This document shows positions 1 to 8,974 of a stretch of 48,438 bases of DNA, one piece after another. The stretch lies in IMG/VR virus record IMGVR_UViG_3300009183_000128, positions 1 through 48,438 of that record, one strand, 5' to 3'. Under the pieces are notes generated by a model that worked only from the letters and a program-made list of their open reading frames with translations, was not told the DNA's origin and made no database searches. The DNA comes from a virus. Both the position numbers and the translations under genes were made by a program. Position 1 is the stretch's first letter. Each line of letters starts with the position of its first letter.

Positions 1-1
1 G

Positions 2-1105
2 TTTAGAGATATATATGTTGGTCCAGGATCTTTATATGTTAACGGACAAAAAGTTCTTCAAACTGTCTCAGGTGACGTTATTATTACTGCCGATGCTAAT
101 GAAAACTTAGCATTAAGAACAAGCGGAAGTGGTAATCTTGAACTAGATCCAACAGGAAGTGGTGTTGTAAGCATAAAAGGTGCACTTTCTATGGAAGCAG
201 GCTCTAATATATCAAGTGCTGATGGTAATGCAGTTACATTTGGCGGTGCAATTAATACCGACACAATTAGCAGCAAAACAACAAATACAGATTTATCTAT
301 AACTGCAAATGGAACAGGAAAAGTTTATCTTAATGATAACGCAGAAGTAAGCGGAAACCTTGTAATCGGTGGAAACTTAACAGTAAGCGGAACAAGCACA
401 ACTGTTAACACTGAAACTATTAGTTTGGCTGATAACATTATTGATTTAAACAGCAATTTTACTACTGGAACTCCAACAGAAAATGCAGGTCTAAGAATTA
501 TGCGTGGAGATTCTGCAAATGTACAAATTCGATGGAATGAATCCAGCGATGTGTGGGATTTTACAAATGATGGAACAAACTACTCTACTTTGTTATCAGC
601 ATCATCAACAGACACATTTACTAACAAATCAATTTCTCTTGCTACAAACACAATTACATCAACTCTTGCTCAGTTAAATACTGCAGTTAGTGATGCTGAT
701 GTAGCCTCTCTTGCTGGCACAGAAACTTTAACAAACAAGACAATCTCACTTGGTTCAAACACTGTTACATCAACTCTTGCTCAGTTAAATACTGCAGTTA
801 GTGATGCTGACCTTGCGTCTTTAGCGGGTAGTGAAACACTTACAAACAAAACACTTTCTAGCGCAGTAGCAACAACAGCACTTACTCTTAATGCTACAGC
901 AGAACTTAGATTAGCAGATACAGACTCAACTCATTATGTTGGATTTAAGTCTCCAGGTACTGTTACTACAAATAAAATTTGGACACTTCCATCAGCAGAC
1001 GGAACTGCTAATCAAGTTTTGTCAACAAATGGATCTGCAACCCTATCATGGTCAACACCATCACAAGGTGCAGCATTTAGCGAATTCATGTTGATTGGTG
1101 CATAG
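2..1105 (+). CDS. Tail-fibre-like structural protein, 5' end cut off by the window edge
   Basis: The frame is open from the first bases, so the 367 residues seen are the C-terminal part of a longer protein; the first ATG (191) is internal. The segment is rich in Gly, Thr, Asn and Ser. It carries motifs common in phage tail fibres: a 'TANGTGKVYL' type segment, a 'GNLTVSG' strand, and a 'DNIIDLNSNFTTGTPTENAG' type segment followed by a 'RWNESSDVW' element. About 37-residue repeats with TNK[ST] follow at roughly 614, 728 and 839. The protein ends just before a terminator. By family resemblance it is a virion appendage, probably involved in host contact. The exact receptor-binding role cannot be read from the sequence. 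Confidence 0.75.
   Translation, partial: FRDIYVGPGSLYVNGQKVLQTVSGDVIITADANENLALRTSGSGNLELDPTGSGVVSIKGALSMEAGSNISSADGNAVTFGGAINTDTISSKTTNTDLSITANGTGKVYLNDNAEVSGNLVIGGNLTVSGTSTTVNTETISLADNIIDLNSNFTTGTPTENAGLRIMRGDSANVQIRWNESSDVWDFTNDGTNYSTLLSASSTDTFTNKSISLATNTITSTLAQLNTAVSDADVASLAGTETLTNKTISLGSNTVTSTLAQLNTAVSDADLASLAGSETLTNKTLSSAVATTALTLNATAELRLADTDSTHYVGFKSPGTVTTNKIWTLPSADGTANQVLSTNGSATLSWSTPSQGAAFSEFMLIGA
654..810 (+). repeat. 46-bp exact direct repeat inside the tail-fibre-like gene
   Basis: Bases 654-699 and 765-810 are identical and lie 111 bp apart, exactly 37 codons. They encode the TSTLAQLNTAVSDAD part of consecutive protein repeats. Identity at the DNA level suggests a recent duplication or ongoing recombination between repeat units. 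Confidence 0.85.
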
Positions 1106-1146
1106 TACTTTATAAAATACAAAGCACTAACTCTTAACTAGAGATT

Positions 1147-1178
1147 AACACGCCCTAAACAAGCGTGTTTTTCTTTTT
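1147..1178 (+). terminator. Intrinsic terminator after the tail-fibre-like gene
   Basis: A 7-bp perfect stem (AACACGC, 1147-1153, with GCGTGTT, 1163-1169) encloses a 9-base loop and runs into a T-rich tract to 1178. It separates the fibre gene from the reductase gene. Confidence 0.85.
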
Positions 1179-1185
1179 AATTCTA

Positions 1186-1229
1186 TGATATACTTAACAC
1201 TACTTTGGATTTTACAAAGTGCCTATAAT
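1186..1229 (+). promoter_or_regulatory. Promoter region of the ribonucleotide reductase gene
   Basis: An extended -10 (TGATATACT, 1186-1194) follows directly after the terminator, and a second -10-like TATAAT lies at 1224-1229. No convincing -35 is seen. Either could start a short leader before the ATG at 1254. Confidence 0.6.
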
Positions 1230-1253
1230 ATTTAATAGAAAGTTGGAACATAA

Positions 1254-3284
1254 ATGTCAGATATCTTTTCTTTTCGTTTGTCAGATGAGTTTGTAAATAA
1301 ATATACTAACGTACCAGCCCCATTTGGCTTTTCAGATGCTGGATCAAACTCTTTAGGTGAGATTACTTTTATACGCACTTATTCTCGTATGAAAGAAGAC
1401 GGTACAAAAGAAAGATGGCATGAGGTTTGTAAGCGGGTAATTGAAGGAATGTATTCAGTACAAAAGAATCACGCTAAAGACAATCGTCTGCCTTGGAATG
1501 ATAATAAGGCTCAAAAGTCTGCTCAAGAAGCATATGAGCGTATGTTTAATTTAAAGTGGACTCCACCAGGTAGAGGTCTTTGGGCATTTGGAACTCCAAT
1601 GACTATGGAAAAACGTAACTCTGCTTCGCTTCAAAACTGTGCAATGGTTTCTACTCGTGATATTGATCGTAATGATCCAGGAGCATTATTTGCTTGGGTT
1701 ATGGATGCACTAATGCTTGGTATAGGAGTTGGTTTTGATACCGTTGGTCAAGACAAAGAAATGTCTATTTATGCCCCAACAGAACCAGAAAATGTGTGGG
1801 ATATTCCAGATACTCGTGAGGGCTGGGTAGATTCTGTAAGAATGCTCTTAAACTCATACCTACGCCCTAATCAGGCTATACAGAAGTTTAACTATGACCT
1901 TATCCGTCCTCTAGGTGCCCCTATAAAAGGCTTTGGAGGGGTCGCTAGCGGTCCAGCACCACTCATTGCACTACATGACAAGATAGATAGAGTAATTGGC
2001 GGTAGATCAGGAGAAAAACTTGACTCTCGTGCAATAGTAGACATTGTAAATCTTATTGGTACATGTGTTGTTTCTGGGAATGTTCGTCGTTCTGCTACCT
2101 TGGCTTTAGGGTTATCAGGAGATGATGATTTTATTAATCTTAAGAATCCAGAGGTTTTTCCAGATCGTAATTCATTTGATCCAGCAAAACCAGGATGGGC
2201 ATGGATGTCAAACAACTCAATCTCTGCAGAAGTAGGAACAAAGTATGAAGATTATGTTGATTTAATTTCAAATAATGGAGAGCCAGGATTTATTTGGTTA
2301 GATGTTGCTAGAGATTATGGAAGGTTAGCAGATGCTGCAGACTACAAAGATTCTCGTGTTATGGGATTTAACCCTTGCGCTGAACAGCCATTAGAGAGTT
2401 ATGAATTATGCACTCTTGTAGAAGTTCACTTAAATAGACATGATGATAAAGAAGACTTTCTTCGTACATTAAAGTTTGCCTACCTATATGGTAAAACTGT
2501 AACGCTTATGCCAACACATTGGCAAACCACAAATGGAATCATGCAACGTAATCGTCGTATTGGAACATCTCTTACTGGTATTGCATCTTTTGCAGATACT
2601 AAAGGTATGCCAACAATGCGTCAATGGATGGATGAAGGGTATCAAAAGATTCGTTCATACGATCATACCTATTCAGAATGGTTATGTGTACGTGAGTCAA
2701 TTCGTGTAACTACCGTCAAACCTTCAGGATCTGTTTCACTATTATCTGGTGCAACACCAGGAGTTCATTGGGGTCCAGGAGGAGAATTCTATCTTCGTGC
2801 TATAAGGTTTGGTAATACAGATCCAATGATGCATTTATTTAAAGCGGCAGGGTATAAAATTGAAGATGACGTAGTATCAGCAAACACTTCAGTAGTATAT
2901 TTCCCAGTAGCATCTGGACATCCTCGTTCTGAAAAAGATGTAAGTCTTTTTGAAAAGATTGGTTTGGCTGCTACTGCTCAAAAGTATTGGTCTGATAATG
3001 GAGTATCTGTAACTTTATCATTTGACAAGGAATCTGAGACTAAGCATATTGCTCCAGCATTACACATGTATGAAGGTCAATTAAAAGCAGTTTCATTTCT
3101 GCCGATGGGTAATAAAACTTATCCTCAACAACCATATACAAATATTACAAGAGAAGAATATAATTCTTACGTTGGCAAAATTGGTAAAATTGATTGGTCG
3201 GCTATCTATGATGGCAAGGATAATCTTGACGCAGAGTCTGAAAAGTATTGCTCAACAGACGCTTGCGAAATTAAATTATACTAG
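1254..3284 (+). CDS. nrdJ: Adenosylcobalamin-dependent (class II) ribonucleotide reductase
   Basis: Reduces ribonucleotides to deoxyribonucleotides for phage DNA synthesis, using adenosylcobalamin as radical source. The 676-residue protein shows the active-site pattern of the monomeric class II family: C129 in an NCAMVST context, the N373-P-C375-A-E377 motif, C386 eleven residues after C375, and a C-terminal redox pair C666/C671 in CSTDACEIKLY. The spacings (11 and 5) match those of the Lactobacillus-type reductase. PPGRGLW at 104-110 is another family signature. No activase, glutaredoxin or thioredoxin gene is seen, so reduction of the C-terminal cysteines probably relies on the host. The gene sits between two virion genes, with a terminator and promoter in front and another promoter after it, like an inserted cassette. 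Its Shine-Dalgarno sequence is weak. Confidence 0.95.
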   Translation: MSDIFSFRLSDEFVNKYTNVPAPFGFSDAGSNSLGEITFIRTYSRMKEDGTKERWHEVCKRVIEGMYSVQKNHAKDNRLPWNDNKAQKSAQEAYERMFNLKWTPPGRGLWAFGTPMTMEKRNSASLQNCAMVSTRDIDRNDPGALFAWVMDALMLGIGVGFDTVGQDKEMSIYAPTEPENVWDIPDTREGWVDSVRMLLNSYLRPNQAIQKFNYDLIRPLGAPIKGFGGVASGPAPLIALHDKIDRVIGGRSGEKLDSRAIVDIVNLIGTCVVSGNVRRSATLALGLSGDDDFINLKNPEVFPDRNSFDPAKPGWAWMSNNSISAEVGTKYEDYVDLISNNGEPGFIWLDVARDYGRLADAADYKDSRVMGFNPCAEQPLESYELCTLVEVHLNRHDDKEDFLRTLKFAYLYGKTVTLMPTHWQTTNGIMQRNRRIGTSLTGIASFADTKGMPTMRQWMDEGYQKIRSYDHTYSEWLCVRESIRVTTVKPSGSVSLLSGATPGVHWGPGGEFYLRAIRFGNTDPMMHLFKAAGYKIEDDVVSANTSVVYFPVASGHPRSEKDVSLFEKIGLAATAQKYWSDNGVSVTLSFDKESETKHIAPALHMYEGQLKAVSFLPMGNKTYPQQPYTNITREEYNSYVGKIGKIDWSAIYDGKDNLDAESEKYCSTDACEIKLY

Positions 3285-3293
3285 CCTTCATCC

Positions 3294-3302
3294 TGCTATA
3301 AT
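3294..3302 (+). promoter_or_regulatory. Extended -10 promoter before the LamG-like gene
   Basis: TGCTATAAT ends at 3302. Transcription would begin near 3309, just before the AGGAG ribosome site at 3311-3315 and the ATG at 3320. No -35 is evident. Confidence 0.65.
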
Positions 3303-3319
3303 AAGGGGATAGGAGAACT

Positions 3320-6300
3320 ATGGCCAACCCGTCTAACTTATATGCAGAAAAGATATTTTCTGAGCATCCTCTGGCGCTATGGGCTTTGGATCAAACTGTT
3401 GACTATATAAGTTTATTTGATTTAGATTATCAAGATATTCAAAATTTTTGGACGGTAAGTGGGGCAACCGCCTCTTTAGAAACATCAGATGTAGACGCAC
3501 CATTTTCTACAGTAGAAGTAAATAAATTATTAGGAACTGTCCCTGCAGGAGCAACTGCAGATATTGTTTGCATCAGCCCAGAGTTAGTAAACTTTTCAGA
3601 CTTAAATACAGATCTTGGTACATTTTGTGTAGGTGCTCACATATACGTTGACAGCGTACACATAAACTCTATATCTATTGGGTTTGAATACACAGACACA
3701 ACAACAGCAAGTGTAGTTCAAAAATTAAAAACTTATGAAAATCTTACAGAAAATTCTTGGGTTTTCGTTTCACAAACTTCAGAAATAGTCAGTGAGAATA
3801 CAACACTTAGGGTTGTAATAAAAATAACTTCTGAAACTGGTGGAGCAACATCTTCTGACTACTTGTACTATATAAATGGAATTAGTGTTGGTCAATGGTC
3901 TGAAGAATTTAACTATCAATCACTTGGGGTTGTCCCAATATCAATGCCAGCAACAATAGCATTAACTTCAGATCAAGTAATTCCTTCACCAGCCTACGGA
4001 GTGTCTGGAGAAAATGCCTATCATATAGTTTCAGACAATAGTCTTTTTGCAAAAAATACAAGCATACCTCTTGTTTATGGAGCATCAAATATAACAACTC
4101 TTAGAGCAAATCCTAGCGGAGAACCATCTTTAATTGTTCCAGGAAAAGGTTTTTTAAATAAAGTTGGTCAATATAAAGACTATACCGTAGAGTTTTGGGC
4201 AAGAATAAACTCAGACTCTCCTACATCTAAAAAAATATTTGGTCCAATAGCATCAGAAGATGGGGTTTATGTTGATAACGGGTTTCTAACATTAGTAATA
4301 GGTAAAAACTTTTCATCTCATTTTGTTGGAGAGTGGTTTAGACCAATGCTTATTCAGATTAGATTAATTAGGAATGCTGCAAGTTTAATTTTAAATGGAG
4401 AAGAAATTATATCTTTAACAATTGAAACAGATAATCTTGAACTACCAGAAGAGTATAATCAATCAAATAAAAACCAGGACTGGCTAGGATTTTATGCATA
4501 TGATGATATTACTCCAATTGATATAGATTGTGTTGCTATTTATTCTTATCAGGTTCCTATAAATGTAGCAAAAAGAAGATGGGTTTATGGACAAGGAGTT
4601 ATTTCTCCAGAGGGTATTAACTCTTCTTACGGAGGAACATCTGCATTTATTGATTATTCTTTTGCAGATTACACCGCCAACTACAGTTATCCAGATTTTG
4701 CTGAATGGCAACAAGGGTCTTTTGATAATTTAACAACAACAGCAAAAGTTTTAAGAACTCCTGAATACGAACTTCCAGAAATTTTTTTATCAGATAAAAC
4801 TTTAACCGAACTGTATGAAGATAATAAATCAATTCAAAATAGTGTTTCTGGACCAATTGATGATGAAACCTTTATAACCTTTAGGCCTAATAGTTCTTGG
4901 AATACAAAAACTTGCTACCTTAACTTTGATAATTTTAATATTCTAAATACTAAGGTCGATTGTTTTTACGGTGTATTTAGTAATCACAACCTTAACTCTA
5001 ATCAAACTTTATTTAAAATTTATAATTCTTTAAACAATAATTATTTTTCAATTCAGCAAAATCAAAATGTAATTACCTATAACCTATACTATAACGGTGT
5101 CAATCAAGTAATCTATACATCTGAAGTTATTGAATCCCATCAACTATTTTCTGCAGGTATTAATATAGAGTTATTAATAGAAACTTTTGGCGGAAATGTC
5201 TCTACGTTTTTTGGTAGTCGAAATTCACTTAAAGTTTATATAGGTGGAGATGGTTCTTTAAGCAAAACCTTTTTAGGAAAAATGTATTCTGTTGGATTTG
5301 CTACAACAAAAAATACAACCCTTATATCTGATTATTTTAATTCTGAAGGTATAGCAATTTTTGACGACATGTCTGTTTCTGGTATCACAGAAGAAGAGAA
5401 TGCTATTGCATTATTCAATCATTTATCAAGTTACACTCTACTACCTATAGAAAATTATGATTCTTACTTTTTAGATATAGGCGTCTCTGGATCTTGGCAA
5501 GACTATCTCCCGCTTTCTTATTTTGCTCAGTTTGTAACCAATGACGTTGGCAATCAATTTTATGATTTAGATTTTTTACAGTTTAACGTAGGCGTTCCGT
5601 CACCAACATCTTTAATAGAAAATGAAACTGTTTCAGCCTGGACTTACGCAGATTTATATCAAAATTATTTTCAACCAACTCAACAAACATACTATCAGTT
5701 TGACAATCAACTGCTAACTGGATGGAATAATTACGAAGATGCCAATCAAGAGGCTGTAAAAACTTATGAATATGACACCACAGACTCTGCAGTTAGATGT
5801 TATTTAACTTTTCAATATATTGAAGATGGTGCTAACTTATTAGATAGTGATTTTACCATTACTCAACCAGTTTTACGTGACTCCATTATTGATGTAAATG
5901 AATATGAAAATTGGGAAACAACAAAGTTTGAAGTTGTAAATAATGCAATAGTTTATCCAAGTAAAACTGTAGATTTTAATGATCTAGCAATTGTTTATCA
6001 TTTAGAATTTAAAGTACGAGGAATATTACATAAACCAATTCTATTAAATAGACTTCAACTTGCTTCTCAAGCATTTAATGATAACTCGTTTAATCCTGTT
6101 GGAACAAGATTTGGGGTTGACTTATTTCCTTACAAGCGTTCAGGAATCTATTATGACTATAAATCTAAAAATCCTTTTACTATTTATAAAGGCACTACGC
6201 CATATCTTTATTTAACAAAAGACTCTGGAATTCAAGTTCGTGGAGATATTCTTTCTTTAGAAGATCGTGGTATTTCTTTACCAATAAATCAGGCATTGTC

Positions 6301-6955
6301 TTCAGATTATCTTGTTAGTGCAGTACAACTTTGGCTTAGATATTCAGAAGATGAATTTCCACCAGTTCCAACAGAATTGTTTGAGATTATTTACAAGGAA
6401 GATACCTTTAAATTTTACATAGTAGCAGATAGTGACACTGGATCAAGAGCAAGAGTTTTTGCAAAAAGTCTTTCAACTGGTCAAATAGTTGATGATTTTC
6501 AATATTATTGGAATGGTTTAGAAGTTAGAGAGCCAGTCTTTACTTCTAAAGAGTGGGGAGTCCTTGGAATATTTTTTTCTACCGCACTTAATTTTGATGA
6601 ATTTTTAGGATCAATTAATATTAATGGTCCCGTGCTGTTTAATAATGTGGCATACTATCAAGCAAATAATTTACAACAAATTCAGGGAACAGTTACAAGA
6701 CCTTGGCTTAGGGTAAAAACAGAGGATGCCATTAACTTTACATGGTCTTATTGGCAAACAAATAAGACTTGGTATGAAACATTGGTCATAGGGTCATCAA
6801 ACCTGTATGGAGTAAGTCCAGGAGACATCTATCGAGCATACCTAGGCACTAATAAAATAATATTTGATGATGAAAGTGGTTTAAGTGTAGACTCAGACAA
6901 AATGCAAATATATCAAGATGTAACTTGGTCAACGACTGTCGCTTCAGCCCTATAA
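3320..6955 (+). CDS. Very large structural protein with concanavalin/LamG-like regions
   Basis: A 1211-residue protein of mostly predicted beta structure, rich in Asn, Tyr, Ser and Thr, with no signal peptide. Its N-terminus (HPLALWALD) and the segment around residues 285-430 (YTVEFWARI, then SLILNGEEI) resemble LamG/concanavalin-like modules of phage surface proteins. A second such region may lie near residues 540-680. It is preceded by AGGAG and ATG. Its place in the late cluster suggests a virion protein, perhaps a tail or capsid appendage that binds glycans. The 3' end overlaps a TATAAT, and the promoter of the next gene follows at once. The specific role is unknown; the structural assignment is fairly firm. 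Confidence 0.65.
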   Translation: MANPSNLYAEKIFSEHPLALWALDQTVDYISLFDLDYQDIQNFWTVSGATASLETSDVDAPFSTVEVNKLLGTVPAGATADIVCISPELVNFSDLNTDLGTFCVGAHIYVDSVHINSISIGFEYTDTTTASVVQKLKTYENLTENSWVFVSQTSEIVSENTTLRVVIKITSETGGATSSDYLYYINGISVGQWSEEFNYQSLGVVPISMPATIALTSDQVIPSPAYGVSGENAYHIVSDNSLFAKNTSIPLVYGASNITTLRANPSGEPSLIVPGKGFLNKVGQYKDYTVEFWARINSDSPTSKKIFGPIASEDGVYVDNGFLTLVIGKNFSSHFVGEWFRPMLIQIRLIRNAASLILNGEEIISLTIETDNLELPEEYNQSNKNQDWLGFYAYDDITPIDIDCVAIYSYQVPINVAKRRWVYGQGVISPEGINSSYGGTSAFIDYSFADYTANYSYPDFAEWQQGSFDNLTTTAKVLRTPEYELPEIFLSDKTLTELYEDNKSIQNSVSGPIDDETFITFRPNSSWNTKTCYLNFDNFNILNTKVDCFYGVFSNHNLNSNQTLFKIYNSLNNNYFSIQQNQNVITYNLYYNGVNQVIYTSEVIESHQLFSAGINIELLIETFGGNVSTFFGSRNSLKVYIGGDGSLSKTFLGKMYSVGFATTKNTTLISDYFNSEGIAIFDDMSVSGITEEENAIALFNHLSSYTLLPIENYDSYFLDIGVSGSWQDYLPLSYFAQFVTNDVGNQFYDLDFLQFNVGVPSPTSLIENETVSAWTYADLYQNYFQPTQQTYYQFDNQLLTGWNNYEDANQEAVKTYEYDTTDSAVRCYLTFQYIEDGANLLDSDFTITQPVLRDSIIDVNEYENWETTKFEVVNNAIVYPSKTVDFNDLAIVYHLEFKVRGILHKPILLNRLQLASQAFNDNSFNPVGTRFGVDLFPYKRSGIYYDYKSKNPFTIYKGTTPYLYLTKDSGIQVRGDILSLEDRGISLPINQALSSDYLVSAVQLWLRYSEDEFPPVPTELFEIIYKEDTFKFYIVADSDTGSRARVFAKSLSTGQIVDDFQYYWNGLEVREPVFTSKEWGVLGIFFSTALNFDEFLGSININGPVLFNNVAYYQANNLQQIQGTVTRPWLRVKTEDAINFTWSYWQTNKTWYETLVIGSSNLYGVSPGDIYRAYLGTNKIIFDDESGLSVDSDKMQIYQDVTWSTTVASAL

Positions 6956-6957
6956 TA

Positions 6958-6966
6958 TGCTATACT
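6958..6966 (+). promoter_or_regulatory. Extended -10 promoter giving a leaderless start
   Basis: TGCTATACT ends at 6966; another TATAAT (6951-6956) overlaps the preceding stop codon. The expected transcription start (about 6973) falls at the ATG at 6974, so the messenger would be leaderless. Confidence 0.65.
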
Positions 6967-6973
6967 GATGGTT

Positions 6974-7345
6974 ATGAATAACGATATTCTTAAAAAAGTT
7001 GGTAATGTCCGACGCAAAGTAATAGAAAAAGACTACAATTGGGGTCTTTACGTGTACAAAAAGTCAGATGGTTCATGGTTTACAGATGGCTCTGGCAGCA
7101 TATTAAACATACCAGCAGAACGTGGTGATATTACAAAAATTTCAGAATTAAAAAAAGTTGCCATTCATTACGGTGATGACGGTGAAGGAAGTGCAGTATT
7201 TGTTCCTGGACTTACAAGAATTAGCGAGGAAGAGCATTCTGAACAACTAGATAGAATGAAGAATGGCTTAATTCCTTCCATGAATGATCATGGTGCTTGG
7301 GTAGCAGCACGACAAACCTATGATAAGTATGGTAGCAATGAGTGA
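6974..7345 (+). CDS. Small phage protein upstream of the portal, function unknown
   Basis: A 123-residue, mostly polar protein I do not recognise as a named family. An upstream in-frame ATG at 6968 would touch the -10 box (6961-6966), so I prefer the ATG at 6974. No Shine-Dalgarno sequence precedes it, which fits a leaderless messenger. It contains a WGLYVYKKSDGSWF segment that looks like a beta hairpin and a charged C-terminal region. It overlaps the start of the portal gene by a few bases, implying translational coupling and a role in head assembly or packaging, but this is inferred from position only. Confidence 0.7.
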   Translation: MNNDILKKVGNVRRKVIEKDYNWGLYVYKKSDGSWFTDGSGSILNIPAERGDITKISELKKVAIHYGDDGEGSAVFVPGLTRISEEEHSEQLDRMKNGLIPSMNDHGAWVAARQTYDKYGSNE

Positions 7346-8933
7346 AGAATTCGTAAGAGTTGGATTAAACACACAAGAAAAAGATGGCAATCCATTTTCA
7401 CAACAAGATCCATTTAATAAAACTTGGGATGCATTAAAAGATTTTACAGGATTAGAACAAAATTTCCGTAGGAAAACCGCAAGGAATGTTACAAAGGCAA
7501 TGACCTATGCAACAAATGAATATTTAGATTCTGCTAACTCTACACCATCTGGAGTAGATGCAGGATCAAAGGCTATTAATCCTGGCACGGTATATAGAAA
7601 TGGTTACGGACTATTTGACGTAATTACTCCTCCATATAACATGTATGAGTTAGCCAACTTCTATGACACATCATTTGCTAATCATGCTGCTATTGATGCT
7701 AAGGTAGAAAACGTAGTTGGTCTTGGATATCGTTTTGATATTGCAGATAGAACAATGCTTAGGTTTGAAATGAGTGAAGATCAGGCAGCAGTTGATCGTG
7801 CTCGTAACAGAATTGAAAGAATGAAACTTGAGTTAAAGGATTGGCTAGAAAACCTTAACGATGATGATTCATTTACTAAGACTATGGAAAAATTTTATAC
7901 AGATGTTCAGGCAACTGGTAATGGGTTTATTGAAATTGGTAGAACTGTAACTGGTGAAATTGGCTACGTTGGTCATATACCTGCAACCACTGTTCGTGTT
8001 CGTCGTTTACATGATGGCTTTGTTCAGATTATTGGAAACTCAGTAGTTTATTTTAGAAACTTTGGTGCTAAAAATCCAAACCCAATGACTAATGATGCAC
8101 GTCCAAATGAGATTATTCACTATAAAGAATACTCTCCATTAAATACATTTTATGGTATTCCAGACATTGTTGCTGCTATGCCATCACTTATTGGTGATCA
8201 ATTAGCCTCACAATACAACATTGACTATTTTGAAAACAAGGCAGTTCCTAGATACATCGTAACCTTAAAGGGTGCAAAATTATCATCTGATGGTGAAGAT
8301 AAGATGTTTAGATTTTTACAAACAGGCCTGAAATCTCAATCACATAGAACTCTTTATATCCCACTTCCTGGAGATACCGAAAGTAACAAGGTTGAGTTTA
8401 AAATGGAGCCAATTGAGAATGGTATACAAGAGGGGTCATTTAAAGAGTATCGCAAGCAAAATCGTGATGATATTCTAATTGCACATCAAGTTCCAATTTC
8501 TAAACTTGGTGGGGCAGATTCTGGAATTGCAGCAGCCTTATCACAGGATCGTACCTTTAAAGAGCAGGTATCTCGTCCAGCACAAAAGCATCTTGAAAAG
8601 GTTGTTAATAAGATTGTTCGTGAAAAGACAGATATTCTTGAACTTAAATTTAACGAACTAACCCTTACAGATGAGATTGCTCAATCTCAAATTATTGAGC
8701 GCTATGTAAAAACACAGGTTATGACTCCAAACGAGGCTCGTGAAAAGTTAGATCTTCCACAAAGAGCCGATGGAGATGAGCCATTTGTTATGTCTGCAAG
8801 ACAGGCAACTGACACAAGGGCTAATTTGGCAGGGAATCGTCAAAGAGATGCAGAACGAACAAATAACAATTCTGACTCTACTACAACCATCTCTGGTCGT
8901 AATGCACAGGGTGAAGGTCGCTCATCTCAATAA
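7338..8933 (+). CDS. Portal protein
   Basis: Forms the dodecameric ring at one capsid vertex through which DNA is packaged and to which the tail connects. The roughly 530-residue protein resembles HK97/PBSX-type portals. It has an N-terminal region, a central core with GNGFIEIGR, an IPATTVRVRR segment, EIIHYKEYSPLNTFYGIPD followed by a long helix, and a late HQVPISKLG loop with LSQDRTFKEQV. The C-terminus is a low-complexity polar tail. In-frame ATGs at 7320, 7329 and 7338 are possible; I chose 7338 because it overlaps the upstream stop (ATGAGTGA) and fits coupling. No strong Shine-Dalgarno sequence is visible. The protease and capsid genes follow in the classical order. Confidence 0.92.
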   Translation: MSEEFVRVGLNTQEKDGNPFSQQDPFNKTWDALKDFTGLEQNFRRKTARNVTKAMTYATNEYLDSANSTPSGVDAGSKAINPGTVYRNGYGLFDVITPPYNMYELANFYDTSFANHAAIDAKVENVVGLGYRFDIADRTMLRFEMSEDQAAVDRARNRIERMKLELKDWLENLNDDDSFTKTMEKFYTDVQATGNGFIEIGRTVTGEIGYVGHIPATTVRVRRLHDGFVQIIGNSVVYFRNFGAKNPNPMTNDARPNEIIHYKEYSPLNTFYGIPDIVAAMPSLIGDQLASQYNIDYFENKAVPRYIVTLKGAKLSSDGEDKMFRFLQTGLKSQSHRTLYIPLPGDTESNKVEFKMEPIENGIQEGSFKEYRKQNRDDILIAHQVPISKLGGADSGIAAALSQDRTFKEQVSRPAQKHLEKVVNKIVREKTDILELKFNELTLTDEIAQSQIIERYVKTQVMTPNEAREKLDLPQRADGDEPFVMSARQATDTRANLAGNRQRDAERTNNNSDSTTTISGRNAQGEGRSSQ

Positions 8934-8955
8934 TTGAGATAAGTGTAATAATATT

Positions 8956-8964
8956 TGGTATAAT
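8956..8964 (+). promoter_or_regulatory. Extended -10 promoter before the protease-scaffold gene
   Basis: TGGTATAAT ends at 8964; a weak TTGAGA (8934-8939) could be a -35 with a long spacer. The expected transcription start (8971-8973) lies only a few bases before the ATG at 8975. Confidence 0.65.
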
Positions 8965-8974
8965 GGATAACGAT

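Noticed and set aside
1195-1253. Cobalamin riboswitch before the B12-dependent reductase
   Set aside because: The leader is about 50 bases, far too short for the roughly 200-base cobalamin riboswitch, and no B12 box is visible.
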